Source: Pelobium manganitolerans
GTDB taxonomy: Bacteria > Bacteroidota > Bacteroidia > Sphingobacteriales > Sphingobacteriaceae
Direction of reading: 5' to 3'
DNA length: 64,000 nucleotides
NCBI RefSeq assembly: GCF_003609575.1
Contig: NZ_MBTA01000025.1
Coordinates: forward strand, 248,001 to 312,000
The notes beneath the pieces are model-generated. The model was given only the letters and a program-made list of their open reading frames with translations. It had not been told where the DNA came from and searched no databases. Each line of letters starts with the position of its first letter. Position 1 is the stretch's first letter. Below are positions 31,132 through 40,702 of the stretch, one piece after another. The position numbers and the translations under genes were made by a program.

Positions 31132-33900
31132 TTATTTTTCAGCAACTGTAAATGTATATTGTCCCGAACCTATCTTAATTCCGCTTTTGCTGTTATTTAT
31201 TGTCTCTCCGTCCATCGTGGCATCGCCCGAAGGTAAAATTACCTTTGCATCACAGCCGAAAGGCACTTCCACATTTAGCGTAAAGCTTTTTCCGTCTTTT
31301 ACCCAAGCACTTTTAATTTCACCGTAAGGCGATTTAAAGCTGGCTTCCGCCTGATTTACGCTCGGTACAAGTTGCGGGTTTATCTCGATTTGCTGAAAAG
31401 CCACGCTTCCCTCCGCTTGGCTGATGCCGGCCAAACCACTGTAAAACCACTCCATCAAATGCCCCAGCATAAGATGGTTGTTTGAAACAGTAGGCAATGC
31501 CGCCCAGGATTCTGTTAACGCAGTGGCGCCCTTGGCAATTTGATAACCGTAGCCCGGCACATCAGAGCGGTTGTTCATTTTGTTAATCACGTCGGATCGC
31601 CCAGCTTCCTGCAAAACGCGTAGCACGTAACGGTAGCCGATATCGCCGGCTGTTAAGCTGTTGTTCCGCGCTTCAATGTCTTTAACCAAGTTATTGATTA
31701 CCGCTTGGCGGTCGGCCTTATTTACCAAATCCATAAATACCGCCATGGCATTTGCCGCTTGGCTGCCAGTTGCGTATTGTTTGGTTTGTGCATCAAAAAA
31801 CTTTGCGTTAAAAGCACTTCTTACCTTTTCGGCAATGGCCTGATATTTCTGAACATCGTCCGTTTTGCCTAAATGCGCCGCTATTTTGCACATCAAAGTT
31901 AAATCGTAATACCACATGGCGGTGGCGGTTACTCCTTTTGGCGTTAACTGAGAAACTCCGGGCGGATTTGGCCCTAAATCGTACCAATCAGATAAACCTT
32001 TGTAATTAATATAATCAACAGACTCGGCTTGCAAATAGCTTAAATAATTAACCATCATCTGGTAATTGTCTTTTAAAACTTGGTCATCGCCATACCATTG
32101 GTAACTGTACCAAGGCACAATGATAGCGCTGCTTCCCCACTCTGGTGAATCCCGAAAAATATCGCCACCCCATTTAAAGAAAACAAATTCGGGTGCAGTT
32201 TCTGGCACCAAACCGCTGCTCAATTGCGATGCACGCATATCGGCCATTGCTTTGTTTAACATAGGTGCAATGTGGTAATTTGCGTTTACCGAGTTGCCCA
32301 TTAAATGCACCTGCTCTAACCAGCCCAACTTTTCGCGGTGCGGGCAATCCGTTAGCACGCTTGCCATATTACTTTTAATAGCCCAATCAATTAGTTTATA
32401 GGTTTGATTGTATAACTGGTTTGATGAAGAAAATGAGCCCGTTTTTGGTGCCGCGTTACGGGTGTGCAAACCCTTTAATTCTACAATTTGCACAGGTTTT
32501 CCGCCATCTTTCGGCATGTTACGCACTTCCAAGTAGCGGAATCCATAATAACTAAAACGTGGTTGCCAGGTTTCGCTCCCTTTTCCTTTTAATATATATT
32601 GGAAATAATATGGACGACCGGAGGCTCTTTGGTTGACGGTAAAATCCTTGTTGATTAGCTCGGCAGGATAAATACGCACCGTATCACCGGCGTTGCCTTT
32701 CAATTTTATAGCTATGATGCCCGAGAAATTCTGGCTTAAATCAAAACTGCTGGTTTGTGGATTAATATCTGCCAGTTTTTTTGCCTCAAAGGTTTCAAAC
32801 ACCTTTAAAGGCTCTTGTTGTTGTGCAATGAGTTTCGGCGGGCCGTCTGTTATTAAAACGCTTTTCCATTGGCTGCCATCAAAATTTGGTTTTGCCCAGT
32901 TTTTCTGTTCTAAACGCGCGTCATAATCCTCGCCTCCGTAAATGCTGCTAAAAGTTATAGGTCCTTTGGCTGTTTTCCAGCTTTCATCGCTAAAAATTTC
33001 TTCCACAGAACCGTCGGTATATTCTATCTTAAGCACGCAAATCAGTTTAGGCAAATCAAACATGGTTTTGGTTTTGCGGTAGCGCCCCTTCATTGGCGGC
33101 ACAAAATAAAAACCGTTGCCTAGCATCACCCCAATGGCGTTATCGCCTTTTTTTAAAGCATCAGTAACATCAAAACCTACATATTGTGCTTCTTTGCTGT
33201 AGTTTGTCCAGCCGGCATCTAAAAAATGATCGCCTATTTTTGAGCCGTTTATCAAAAGCTCAAAATGGCCTAAGCCCGCAATTGCCATATTTGCATTACG
33301 GATTTTCTTTTCCGTTTTAAATGTTTTTCTGAACAATGGAAGCTGGTTGGCAAAGTTGGCCTTGTCTTTTTCGCCATCCGTAGGTAACGGATTTTTTAAA
33401 CTGTCTGCCAATTTTTCGTCTGTAATCCACTTAGCACCCTTCCAATCTGTTTTGCTTAAAACGCCAGTGCTAAATTTATTTGGCACGGACCATCCCGATA
33501 CGTTTCCGCGGTTATCCTTAACGCGAACCCGCCAAACATAATTGGTGAGCGCTTGTAAAGCTGGTCCTTTATATTTAACATTAATAGAGGAAGCATCGCT
33601 TTGCCAATTGCTATCCCACAAAAAAACGCCGCTTTTTAAATCTTTTATGCTTTTAGCAAACTGTAACTGGTAAGCTAGCTGTTTGCTGTTTTTTAAAGAA
33701 GACTTATTTATCCAGGCCAATTTTGGCTCACGAACATCTACTTCTGTGGCATGGCCACGATATTGTACGCTTAAATCTTCCACCGATAAATTTTGTGAAA
33801 CAGCATTTTTCCCGAATGCTGTTAACAACAAAACCAGAAGGCAAAAAACTTGCGCTATTTTTTTTATGTTTCTTAAGGCGTAGCTCGGCATGATTTTCAT
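31132..33900 (-). CDS. Glycoside hydrolase family 78, alpha-L-rhamnosidase
   Basis: 922 aa, exported (hydrophobic segment about 12-35). Domains: N-terminal Ig-like (LSVEDLSVQYRGHATEVDVREPKLAW), a rhamnosidase beta-sandwich with LGNGFYFVPPMKGRY, and the (alpha/alpha)6 barrel with DCPHREKLGWLEQ, where Glu523 is a plausible catalytic residue. SWAALPTVSNNHLMLGHLMEWFYSGLAGI and a C-terminal beta-sandwich follow. It removes terminal alpha-L-rhamnose. It is the first gene of the thirteen-gene minus-strand block, divergent from the IclR regulator. Confidence 0.92.
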   Translation of the reverse strand: MKIMPSYALRNIKKIAQVFCLLVLLLTAFGKNAVSQNLSVEDLSVQYRGHATEVDVREPKLAWINKSSLKNSKQLAYQLQFAKSIKDLKSGVFLWDSNWQSDASSINVKYKGPALQALTNYVWRVRVKDNRGNVSGWSVPNKFSTGVLSKTDWKGAKWITDEKLADSLKNPLPTDGEKDKANFANQLPLFRKTFKTEKKIRNANMAIAGLGHFELLINGSKIGDHFLDAGWTNYSKEAQYVGFDVTDALKKGDNAIGVMLGNGFYFVPPMKGRYRKTKTMFDLPKLICVLKIEYTDGSVEEIFSDESWKTAKGPITFSSIYGGEDYDARLEQKNWAKPNFDGSQWKSVLITDGPPKLIAQQQEPLKVFETFEAKKLADINPQTSSFDLSQNFSGIIAIKLKGNAGDTVRIYPAELINKDFTVNQRASGRPYYFQYILKGKGSETWQPRFSYYGFRYLEVRNMPKDGGKPVQIVELKGLHTRNAAPKTGSFSSSNQLYNQTYKLIDWAIKSNMASVLTDCPHREKLGWLEQVHLMGNSVNANYHIAPMLNKAMADMRASQLSSGLVPETAPEFVFFKWGGDIFRDSPEWGSSAIIVPWYSYQWYGDDQVLKDNYQMMVNYLSYLQAESVDYINYKGLSDWYDLGPNPPGVSQLTPKGVTATAMWYYDLTLMCKIAAHLGKTDDVQKYQAIAEKVRSAFNAKFFDAQTKQYATGSQAANAMAVFMDLVNKADRQAVINNLVKDIEARNNSLTAGDIGYRYVLRVLQEAGRSDVINKMNNRSDVPGYGYQIAKGATALTESWAALPTVSNNHLMLGHLMEWFYSGLAGISQAEGSVAFQQIEINPQLVPSVNQAEASFKSPYGEIKSAWVKDGKSFTLNVEVPFGCDAKVILPSGDATMDGETINNSKSGIKIGSGQYTFTVAEK

Positions 33901-34135
33901 TCGTGCATCAAAATTACAAAACCAATTTAGGCTCTAACCGTATCTGTCTTATTATCCGAACCTTAAGAAAACTTTATCTATAAACCGATTGATTCTATGT
34001 GAAAAATTCAGGTTCGGTTTTGCATTAAGGCTTATTCAAATATAAATATAACATTTATATTTAAAAGAATAAAAGGGAATTTTGCTGAGGATGGGATGCG
34101 GTAAAACTGTGGGATATTATTATTTTTGATACAAA
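33901..34135. promoter_or_regulatory. Divergent regulatory region between the GH78 operon and iclR
   Basis: This is a 235-bp A/T-rich region. It holds a separated inverted pair CCGAACC (33956-33962) and GGTTCGG (34011-34017), a possible IclR operator with a loop-sized spacing. A minus-strand TAATTTTG box (33916-33909) lies very close to the GH78 start. A plus-strand TATTTTTG box (34121-34128) lies 7 nt before the IclR ATG. Neither has a clear -33 element. Confidence 0.4.
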
Positions 34136-34912
34136 ATGGAAACCGAAACAAAAACTAAATACCAAGCGCCCGCGCTAGAAAAAGGACTCGACATTCTTGA
34201 ATATCTATCATCACAATCTGTACCGGTATCGCAAACAGAAATTGCCAGCAATTTAAACAAGAGCTCTAACGAGATTTACCGTATGTTGGTATGTTTGGAA
34301 GACCGGGGCTACATCATCCGCGACCAAATATCATCTAAATATAAGCTGTCTTTAAAGCTTTATCATTTATCGCACCAGCACTCTGTTGTTGATGAGTTGC
34401 GGACAGCCTCTATTCATTTAATGGAAGATTTAGCAAGTGAGGTGCGCGAAGCCTGCCACATGAGCATTATTTACCACAATAAGGTGATGGTGATTTTGCA
34501 CGCACGCAGTCCCGAGCCTATTGCGCTATCTATTGAGCAAGGCAACCTTTTCCCTATTGCTTTAACCGCATCTGGCAAAGTGCTTTTGGCCTATATGAAA
34601 CCCGAGACCGCGAATGCCATCCTAAAAAAAGACCCGGATTATAAAACATTTACTGCCGAGCAAAAGCAGGCTTTTCAAGAAACGATAAAACAGATCCGCG
34701 AAAAGGGACACTTTTTAAAGGAGAGTGACTTTGCCGACGGTATTGTTGACGTTACAGTGCCTGTGGGCGATGAAAAAACTGGGGTAAACGCGTGTTTAAC
34801 CATTTCGAGGTTGCATACCAAAAGCGCATCGCACAAAGAAAAAGACGAAGAACTGATTAAAGCGATGAAAAAATATGCCCAAAAAATACAGAAGAAAATT
34901 GGTTTGATCTGA
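34136..34912 (+). CDS. IclR-family transcriptional regulator
   Basis: 258 aa. The N-terminal winged helix (about 12-70) contains LEYLSSQSVPVSQTEIASNLNKSSNEIYRMLVCLEDRGYI. The C-terminal ligand-binding domain (about 80-255) has the family signature PIALTASGKVLLAYM and a C-terminal ADGIVDVTVPV. IclR proteins usually control sugar-acid or aromatic catabolism genes lying divergently to them. This one faces the 22-kb carbohydrate operon and is the obvious candidate regulator. A -7 box almost abuts its ATG, so the mRNA may be nearly leaderless. Confidence 0.9.
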   Translation: METETKTKYQAPALEKGLDILEYLSSQSVPVSQTEIASNLNKSSNEIYRMLVCLEDRGYIIRDQISSKYKLSLKLYHLSHQHSVVDELRTASIHLMEDLASEVREACHMSIIYHNKVMVILHARSPEPIALSIEQGNLFPIALTASGKVLLAYMKPETANAILKKDPDYKTFTAEQKQAFQETIKQIREKGHFLKESDFADGIVDVTVPVGDEKTGVNACLTISRLHTKSASHKEKDEELIKAMKKYAQKIQKKIGLI

Positions 34913-34978
34913 TGTGATTGATGCGGAAGCAAAAAGCTATTCGTGATAATTTTCTAATTTAGCCATCAAAATCGTTTT

Positions 34979-35488
34979 ATGAGCTCGAAACAAATCCTAA
35001 TTCTGGATGCAAATCAGATACAGCAAAAGATAAACCGTATTGCCTATCAAATTTTGGAAGACAATTTTGATGAAGAGGAAATTATTTTAGCCGGGGTAAT
35101 TTCGCGCGGCTACCGCTTGGCTTTACGTATTGAGGCGGTGCTTTCGAAAATTTCGGACATTAAAATCAAGATTGTAAAGCTGGAACTTAACAAATCAAGC
35201 TCGAAACTGGAATCTTCTATAGACATCCCGGTTGAACAATGCGAAAACAAAGTGGTGATTTTGGTGGATGACGTTTTAAACAGCGGCCGCACCATTGCTT
35301 ACGGCTTAGGCGTATTTTTAAACATCAGGCTTAAAAAATTGCGCTCGGTTGTTTTGGTAGACCGTAGCCATAAAAACTTCCCTGTAGCTACAGACTTTGT
35401 AGGTTTAGAGCTTTCCACCGTTTTAAAAGAACACGTATCTGTTGTTTTGGACGAGAATAACGAGGAAGACGCGGTTTATCTGCGGTAA
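34979..35488 (+). CDS. Type I phosphoribosyltransferase (PyrR-like)
   Basis: 169 aa. The PRPP-binding motif VDDVLNSGRT is at about residues 96-105, preceded by the strand VVIL. An N-terminal ILAGVISRGYRLALRIE flexible-loop region resembles PyrR/uracil phosphoribosyltransferase proteins. The family transfers phosphoribose to a base or acts as an RNA-binding attenuator. No pyr operon is nearby, so a regulatory PyrR role is not shown. It has its own terminator and is probably monocistronic. Alternative: a housekeeping purine or uracil PRTase. Confidence 0.8.
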   Translation: MSSKQILILDANQIQQKINRIAYQILEDNFDEEEIILAGVISRGYRLALRIEAVLSKISDIKIKIVKLELNKSSSKLESSIDIPVEQCENKVVILVDDVLNSGRTIAYGLGVFLNIRLKKLRSVVLVDRSHKNFPVATDFVGLELSTVLKEHVSVVLDENNEEDAVYLR

Positions 35489-35511
35489 GCTTAACAAATA
35501 ACAATATGAAG

Positions 35512-35533
35512 AAGGGCTTTTCGCCCTTTTTTT
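35512..35533 (+). terminator. Terminator after the PRTase gene
   Basis: AAGGGC (35512-35517) pairs with GCCCTT (35523-35528), and the T run continues to 35533. Confidence 0.8.
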
Positions 35534-35621
35534 ATTTTGGGCCAGATTAAAGCGCTACCAATCTCACAAACGGTTTCATTAAAATTTCCTAATTTCAGCC
35601 TTCCATTTTTTTAGGGAGCGC

Positions 35622-38600
35622 ATGCAGCTAAATAAGCTTGAGATAAAAGGTTTTAAGAGTTTCGGAGACAAAATCACCATCAATTTTAACGAAGGAGTTA
35701 CCGCCATTGTGGGGCCAAACGGTTGCGGAAAATCTAACGTGGTGGATGCTATCCGCTGGGTTTTGGGCGAGCAGAGTACCAGAATGCTCCGGTCGGAAAA
35801 AATGGAAAACATCATCTTCAATGGCACCAAAACCCGTAAACCGGCCAATTTAGCAGAGGTTTCGCTCACTTTTGACAATACTAAGAACATATTGCCCACG
35901 GCTTTTTCTACCGTAACCATTACGCGTAAACTTTACCGCAGCGGCGAATCGGAATACCGCTTAAATGACGTGCAATGCCGTTTAAAAGATATTTCTGATT
36001 TGTTTTTAGATACTGGAATTGGCTCAGATTCTTACTCAATCATCGAGCTGAAGATGATTGATGAGATTATCGCAAATAAAGAAGGATCGCGGCGGAATTT
36101 GTTTGAGGAAGCATCAGGAATATCCAAATACAAACTGCGCAAAAAACAAACATTTGGCCGTTTAAAAGATACTGAGGCAGATTTAAGTCGGGTTGAGGAT
36201 TTGCTTTTTGAGATCGAAAAAAACCTGAAAACCTTAGAAAACCAAGCAAAAAAAGCCGAACGATACTATCGTTTAAAAGAAAAATACAAGATTTTAAGTT
36301 TGGTTTTAGCTTCCTTCCGCATTTTAAATTTTAGAACGGAGTTAAACGAGCTTGAAAAACTGGAAGAGGCACAAAACAGCGGGAAACATATTTTAGCTGT
36401 AAAAATCGATGATTTAGACGCGCAAATCCAGAAACATAAATTCAACAGCTTAACTAAAGAAAAAAACCTTTCTGTACAGCAAAAAGCCACCAATGATTTT
36501 GTGGCTAAAATTCGCGCCTACGAAAACGAGAAAAAAATTAAAAACGAACAGCTTAAGTTTTTGCAAGACAAAGAGCGGCGCTTAAACGAAGAGCTTGAAA
36601 AAGACCGCGCACAACTGCAACACGTGCATTATAATATGAAGCGCTTGAGCGAGGAACGTTTGCAGGAAGAGCAAAACCTTAACAGCTTAACCCAGGCTTT
36701 AGATGATTTAAAAGAAGAAGTTGACGAGTTAAGGGTGCAACAAGCAAGCGGAAAAGTAAGGCTAGAGCAATCGCAACAGCAAAATACCGACTTGCAAAAC
36801 CAATTGTACGCGCTAGAAAAAGAGGTAGACATTTTAAATATCCAGCAGGAGGCTTTATTGCAAGAAAGCAAACGAAATATTGAAGATACGCAAAACCGCG
36901 AGCAGGAGTTAACAGAATTTAACAGGGTTTTATACGAGCTGGAAGCAGGCATCAGCGCCAAGCAAAACGAGCTACAAACCTTAACCGAGCAAGAAAGCGC
37001 TACCCAAGAAAAGTTGGGAATTTTAGAGCAAAAACTATCGGATAATCGCGAAAGTTTAAACCAAACCAGCAGAAAAATTGACGCCAAGCAAAACGAATAC
37101 AACCTTACCAAAAGTATGGTTGATAATTTGGAAGGTTTCCCAGAGTCTATCCGATTTTTAAAGAAAAACACACAATGGAGCAAAAATGCTCCTCTTTTGT
37201 CGGATATTTTATTTTGCCGGGAAGAGTATCGCGTAGCTATTGAAAACTATTTGGAACCCTTAATGAACCATTATGTGGTGCCAACTTTTAACGATGCTGT
37301 TGAAGCGGTGAAGCTGTTGAGCAACGCATCGCGCGGCAAAGCGAACTTTTTTATTTTAGATCAGATACAAAAACCTGATACAGCGTTAGCCCCACCTTTT
37401 GCTGATGCTTTACCGGCCTTAGAAGTGGTGGATGTTGACAAGCGCTACCAAACGCTGGCGATGCATTTATTACACAATGTTTTTTTGGTGGACGATGACA
37501 GCGAAGTCGCTTTAAATGCACTGCCAAAAAACGACGATGCCGTGATGATTGCTAAATCGGGCAAATATTATAAAAGCAAGTTTATGCTCTCTGGCGGTTC
37601 TGTGGGCTTGTTTGAAGGGAAAAGGATTGGTCGCGCTAAAAACTTGGACAACCTGAGCAAGGAAATTAAATCGCTAAACCAAAAATCGGCAAAAGCCGCG
37701 GACGAGATTGAAAGCATCAAGCGCGAGATTGAAAGTTTAAAAGCCTCTTTACAGCCGCAGGTTTTACAGGCGCTTCAAAAAGAAATCAACTTGGCAGAAA
37801 ACGAGCTGGTATCTGTAAAAACCAAGCAAGAGCAATATTTAAGCTTCATCCAAAACAGCCAAAACCGCAAGCAAGATATCGAACAAAAACTGCTCAATAT
37901 TTCATCGGCTTTGCTAGATCTGATGCCTAAAATCCAAGAAAGCAAAACACAAAAACAAGCTTTCGCCGATGCTTTGCTCCAAGAGCAGAGCGATTATGCA
38001 CAGCTGAGCGAATTTTTGACGGTAAAATCGACGGCCTTTAATACAGAAAATCTCAAATTTCATCAGCAAAAAAACAAGCTGAACAGCTTAGACAAAGATT
38101 TGGAATACCGTGAAAGTCAGCAAGAAGACTTAGATACGCGAATAAATAAAAATCAGGAAGAGTTGGACGCTACCAAGGCTTCTATATTGGAAACTGTGGT
38201 GCACACCGATTATGACGACGAAGATTTGTTGGCGATGTACCAGCAAAAAGAAGAACTGGAAAAGGCGGTGCAAGAGGCAGAAAAAGATTATTACGAGAGC
38301 AAGGAAAAAATTAATGCTTTGGAAACCGAACTTAGCGACTTGCGAAAAAACAAAGACAGCGCCGAGCTGTTAAGCAACGATTTAAAAGATAAAAAAAACA
38401 ACCTAAAAATAGAGCTGAACGCTTTGAAAGAACGTTTAGCGGTAGAATTTAGCATTTCCATTGAGGATATTTTAGACGATGAACCACCGGAAGACGAGGA
38501 TGAAGATGCGGTGAAAGAGAATGTGGAGAAGGTAAAAAAACAGCTAGACGAGTTTGGCGCCATTAACCCCATGGCTATGGAAGCTTATCGCGAAATGGAA

Positions 38601-39158
38601 GAGCGTTTTACCTTCATCAGCAACCAAAAGAAGGATTTAACTGAGGCCAAACAATCTTTATTAGAAACCATCAAAGAAATTGACGATACCGCTAAAGAGA
38701 AGTTTATGGATGCTTTTACGCTGGTGCGCGATAACTTTATGAAGGTTTTCCGGTCGCTGTTTAATGAAGAAGACAGTTGTGATTTAGTGTTAAGCAACCC
38801 CAATGCACCTTTAGAATCAGACATCGACATTATCGCCAGGCCCAAAGGGAAACGTCCGCTTTCTATCAATCAGCTTTCGGGTGGCGAAAAAACGCTTACG
38901 GCTACTGCATTGCTGTTTTCGTTGTACCTGCTTAAACCGGCACCATTCTGCATTTTTGACGAGGTGGACGCGCCTTTGGACGATACCAACATTGAGAAGT
39001 TCAACAATATTATCCGCACTTTCTCTAACCAATCGCAGTTTATTGTGGTATCGCACAACAAAAAAACCATCGCCAGCACAGATATTATTTACGGCGTTAC
39101 CATGGTAGAGCAAGGCGTCTCCCGCGTAGTGGCAGTTGATATGCGGGAAGTAGCTTAG
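35622..39158 (+). CDS. smc: Chromosome segregation protein SMC
   Basis: 1178 aa, standard SMC length. The N-terminal ATPase head has Walker A GPNGCGKSN (about 32-40). Two long coiled coils flank a hinge domain (about 510-680, with LSDILFCREEYRVAIENYLEPLMNHYVV). The C-terminal head has the ABC signature LSGGEKT at 1085-1091 and Walker B FCIFDEVDAPLDD (about 1108-1120). Homodimers with ScpA and ScpB organise the chromosome. An acidic stretch (DDEPPEDEDEDAV) breaks the second coil before the C-head. The scp genes are not in this window. The spacer after it is made of phrase repeats. Confidence 0.97.
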   Translation: MQLNKLEIKGFKSFGDKITINFNEGVTAIVGPNGCGKSNVVDAIRWVLGEQSTRMLRSEKMENIIFNGTKTRKPANLAEVSLTFDNTKNILPTAFSTVTITRKLYRSGESEYRLNDVQCRLKDISDLFLDTGIGSDSYSIIELKMIDEIIANKEGSRRNLFEEASGISKYKLRKKQTFGRLKDTEADLSRVEDLLFEIEKNLKTLENQAKKAERYYRLKEKYKILSLVLASFRILNFRTELNELEKLEEAQNSGKHILAVKIDDLDAQIQKHKFNSLTKEKNLSVQQKATNDFVAKIRAYENEKKIKNEQLKFLQDKERRLNEELEKDRAQLQHVHYNMKRLSEERLQEEQNLNSLTQALDDLKEEVDELRVQQASGKVRLEQSQQQNTDLQNQLYALEKEVDILNIQQEALLQESKRNIEDTQNREQELTEFNRVLYELEAGISAKQNELQTLTEQESATQEKLGILEQKLSDNRESLNQTSRKIDAKQNEYNLTKSMVDNLEGFPESIRFLKKNTQWSKNAPLLSDILFCREEYRVAIENYLEPLMNHYVVPTFNDAVEAVKLLSNASRGKANFFILDQIQKPDTALAPPFADALPALEVVDVDKRYQTLAMHLLHNVFLVDDDSEVALNALPKNDDAVMIAKSGKYYKSKFMLSGGSVGLFEGKRIGRAKNLDNLSKEIKSLNQKSAKAADEIESIKREIESLKASLQPQVLQALQKEINLAENELVSVKTKQEQYLSFIQNSQNRKQDIEQKLLNISSALLDLMPKIQESKTQKQAFADALLQEQSDYAQLSEFLTVKSTAFNTENLKFHQQKNKLNSLDKDLEYRESQQEDLDTRINKNQEELDATKASILETVVHTDYDDEDLLAMYQQKEELEKAVQEAEKDYYESKEKINALETELSDLRKNKDSAELLSNDLKDKKNNLKIELNALKERLAVEFSISIEDILDDEPPEDEDEDAVKENVEKVKKQLDEFGAINPMAMEAYREMEERFTFISNQKKDLTEAKQSLLETIKEIDDTAKEKFMDAFTLVRDNFMKVFRSLFNEEDSCDLVLSNPNAPLESDIDIIARPKGKRPLSINQLSGGEKTLTATALLFSLYLLKPAPFCIFDEVDAPLDDTNIEKFNNIIRTFSNQSQFIVVSHNKKTIASTDIIYGVTMVEQGVSRVVAVDMREVA

Positions 39159-39267
39159 CTAGGTGGTTAGTTTGTTAGCTGGTTGGCCAGGGGTTGGCTT
39201 GCTAGGTTCTCAAATCTCACGTCTCATATCTCACGTCTCAAATCTCATATCTCACATCTGATTTATC
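39159..39267 (+). repeat. Short-phrase repeats between smc and smpB
   Basis: Directly after the smc stop comes CTAGGTGGTTAGTTTGTTAG and related TTAG/TTGG phrases to about 39205. Then come units of ATCTCACGTCTC and ATCTCATATCTC to 39259. Read on the minus strand the second part is GAGATGTGAGA-type text, the same phrase family as in the fad operon spacers. It is non-coding. Confidence 0.8.
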
Positions 39268-39275
39268 TATATTTG
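39268..39275 (+). promoter_or_regulatory. -7 box of smpB (TATATTTG)
   Basis: Exact TAnnTTTG match, 5 nt before the smpB ATG, with no clear -33 TTG. If real, the transcript is leaderless or nearly so. Confidence 0.45.
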
Positions 39276-39280
39276 CAACA

Positions 39281-39736
39281 ATGGCAACAACAGACATTAA
39301 CATCCGGAACAAGAAAGCGAAGTTTGAGTATCATTTATTAGAAACATTTGTTGCCGGCATCAGCTTATTGGGAACCGAAATTAAATCAATCCGCGAGGGC
39401 AAAGCCAATATCAGTGATGCTTTTTGCACGTTTATTAACGGCGAACTTTATATCCGCAATCTGCATATTTCTGAATATTCTCACGGTTCTTTTTATAACC
39501 ACGAATCTAAACGGGACCGCAAATTATTGCTTACCAAAAAAGAAATCAAAAAACTTTTGGTAAAAAATGAAGATAAAGGCTTAACCATAGTTCCTTTAAA
39601 AATTTTTATCAGCAGCAGAGGCTTTGCAAAATTAGAAATTGCCCTGGCGCAAGGAAAAAAAGCTTTTGACAAACGCGATGCGATGAAAGAGCGTGATGTG
39701 AAGCGCGAAATGGATAAAGCGATGAAGAGGTTTTAA
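39281..39736 (+). CDS. smpB: SsrA-binding protein SmpB
   Basis: 151 aa, full length. It shows the OB-fold core starting NKKAKFEYHLLETFVAGISLLGTEIKSIREGKANI, conserved LYIRNLHISEYSHGSFYNHESKRDRKLLL, and a basic C-terminal tail (KRDAMKERDVKREMDKAMKRF) that enters the decoding centre. It carries tmRNA to stalled ribosomes. The tmRNA gene is not in this window. ATG at 39281 sits just behind a -7 box. A REP-like hairpin follows the stop. Confidence 0.96.
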   Translation: MATTDINIRNKKAKFEYHLLETFVAGISLLGTEIKSIREGKANISDAFCTFINGELYIRNLHISEYSHGSFYNHESKRDRKLLLTKKEIKKLLVKNEDKGLTIVPLKIFISSRGFAKLEIALAQGKKAFDKRDAMKERDVKREMDKAMKRF

Positions 39737-39738
39737 AA

Positions 39739-39947
39739 GAGCCTCAGCCCCCGGCCCCCTCTCCGAAGGAGAGGGGGAGGAATAGACGGGTTTAAGTTTT
39801 ATTTATATTGTGTAGTTACCATAAGAACGAACGCGAAAAACCTATAAAATTAAACGAGCTTAAATTTTATTTCGTATTGTAGTTAACAAGGGTTCCCTCT
39901 CCTTCGGAGAACCTGCTCCGCACAACGGAGGGGCTGGGGTGAGGCTC
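39739..39947. repeat. REP-like inverted repeat pair with internal direct repeats
   Basis: The left end reads GAGCCTCAGCCCC with a perfect hairpin CCCCCTCTCC (39755-39764) / GGAGAGGGGG (39768-39777). The right end is the same motif inverted (GAGCCTCACCCCAGCCCCTC on the minus strand, up to 39947). Between them are two direct repeats of about 27 bp (39791-39818 and 39859-39885; core TTTTATTT..TATTGT(GT)AGTTA). A third end copy lies at 63519-63551. There is no ORF. Confidence 0.6.
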
Positions 39948-40603
39948 TACCAAGCCTGATCCCCCAACAATGGCACAAACCTGAATGTATCGAGCACAAT
40001 TTTATCAAAATCGTTTTCGCCTACGCGGATAACCGTCACCATTTTTTGGGCTTTTTCATCGCCAACCGGGATAACTAAAATGCCTCCAACCTTCAACTGT
40101 TTCAATAAAATTTGAGGCACCATAGGCGCACCGGCAGTTACAATAATTTTATCGTAGGGCGCATATTCAGCAATGCCTTTAGAGCCGTCGCCCAAAAAGA
40201 AATTGGCCTTATAGCCTAAATGGGGCAAAACTTGGCTGGTACGTTGGTAAAGTTTTTCTTGCCTTTCTATGGTAAACACTTGCGCACCCAGTTCTAGCAA
40301 AACACAGGTTTGGTAACCGCAGCCAGTACCAATTTCGAGCACTTTGTCGCCACGTTGAATGTGCAACAGTTCCGACTGGTAGGCAACCGTATAAGGATTG
40401 GAAATGGTTTGACCTTCGCCAATGGGAAAGGCTTTGTCTAAATAAGCTTGCGCCCAAAAAGTTTCGTCAAAAAAATAGTGCCTTTTCACTTTTCCTATCG
40501 CTTCCAATACTTTCGCGTCTGATATCCCTTTCGCTTTTAGCTCTTGCACCAATTTTTTTCTCGCACCTTTTTCGCGGTAATTATCAACGTATTTGTAGGC
40601 CAT
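39947..40603 (-). CDS. pcm: Protein-L-isoaspartate O-methyltransferase
   Basis: 218 aa. SAM-binding motif I is VLEIGTGCGYQTCVLLELGA. The PCMT hallmark upstream is FPIGEGQTISNPYTVAYQSELLHI, and downstream comes PYDKIIVTAGAPMVPQILLKQL. It repairs isoaspartyl residues in aged proteins in the cytoplasm. Its stop region overlaps the outer edge of the REP-like element. It is transcribed alone. The length and all motifs are normal. Confidence 0.95.
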   Translation of the reverse strand: MAYKYVDNYREKGARKKLVQELKAKGISDAKVLEAIGKVKRHYFFDETFWAQAYLDKAFPIGEGQTISNPYTVAYQSELLHIQRGDKVLEIGTGCGYQTCVLLELGAQVFTIERQEKLYQRTSQVLPHLGYKANFFLGDGSKGIAEYAPYDKIIVTAGAPMVPQILLKQLKVGGILVIPVGDEKAQKMVTVIRVGENDFDKIVLDTFRFVPLLGDQAW

Positions 40604-40702
40604 TTGCTCACAAAAATATAATCTCCAACCAATATATGGTGCATTTTCTTAGTTTTACCGGTATTAAAAATTGTACAATCTGAAAACGAGCATCTTAAAA
40701 TA

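Noticed and set aside
34979-35488. PyrR attenuator of a pyrimidine operon
   Set aside because: No pyrimidine genes or attenuator-like leader lie nearby; kept only as PyrR-like phosphoribosyltransferase.
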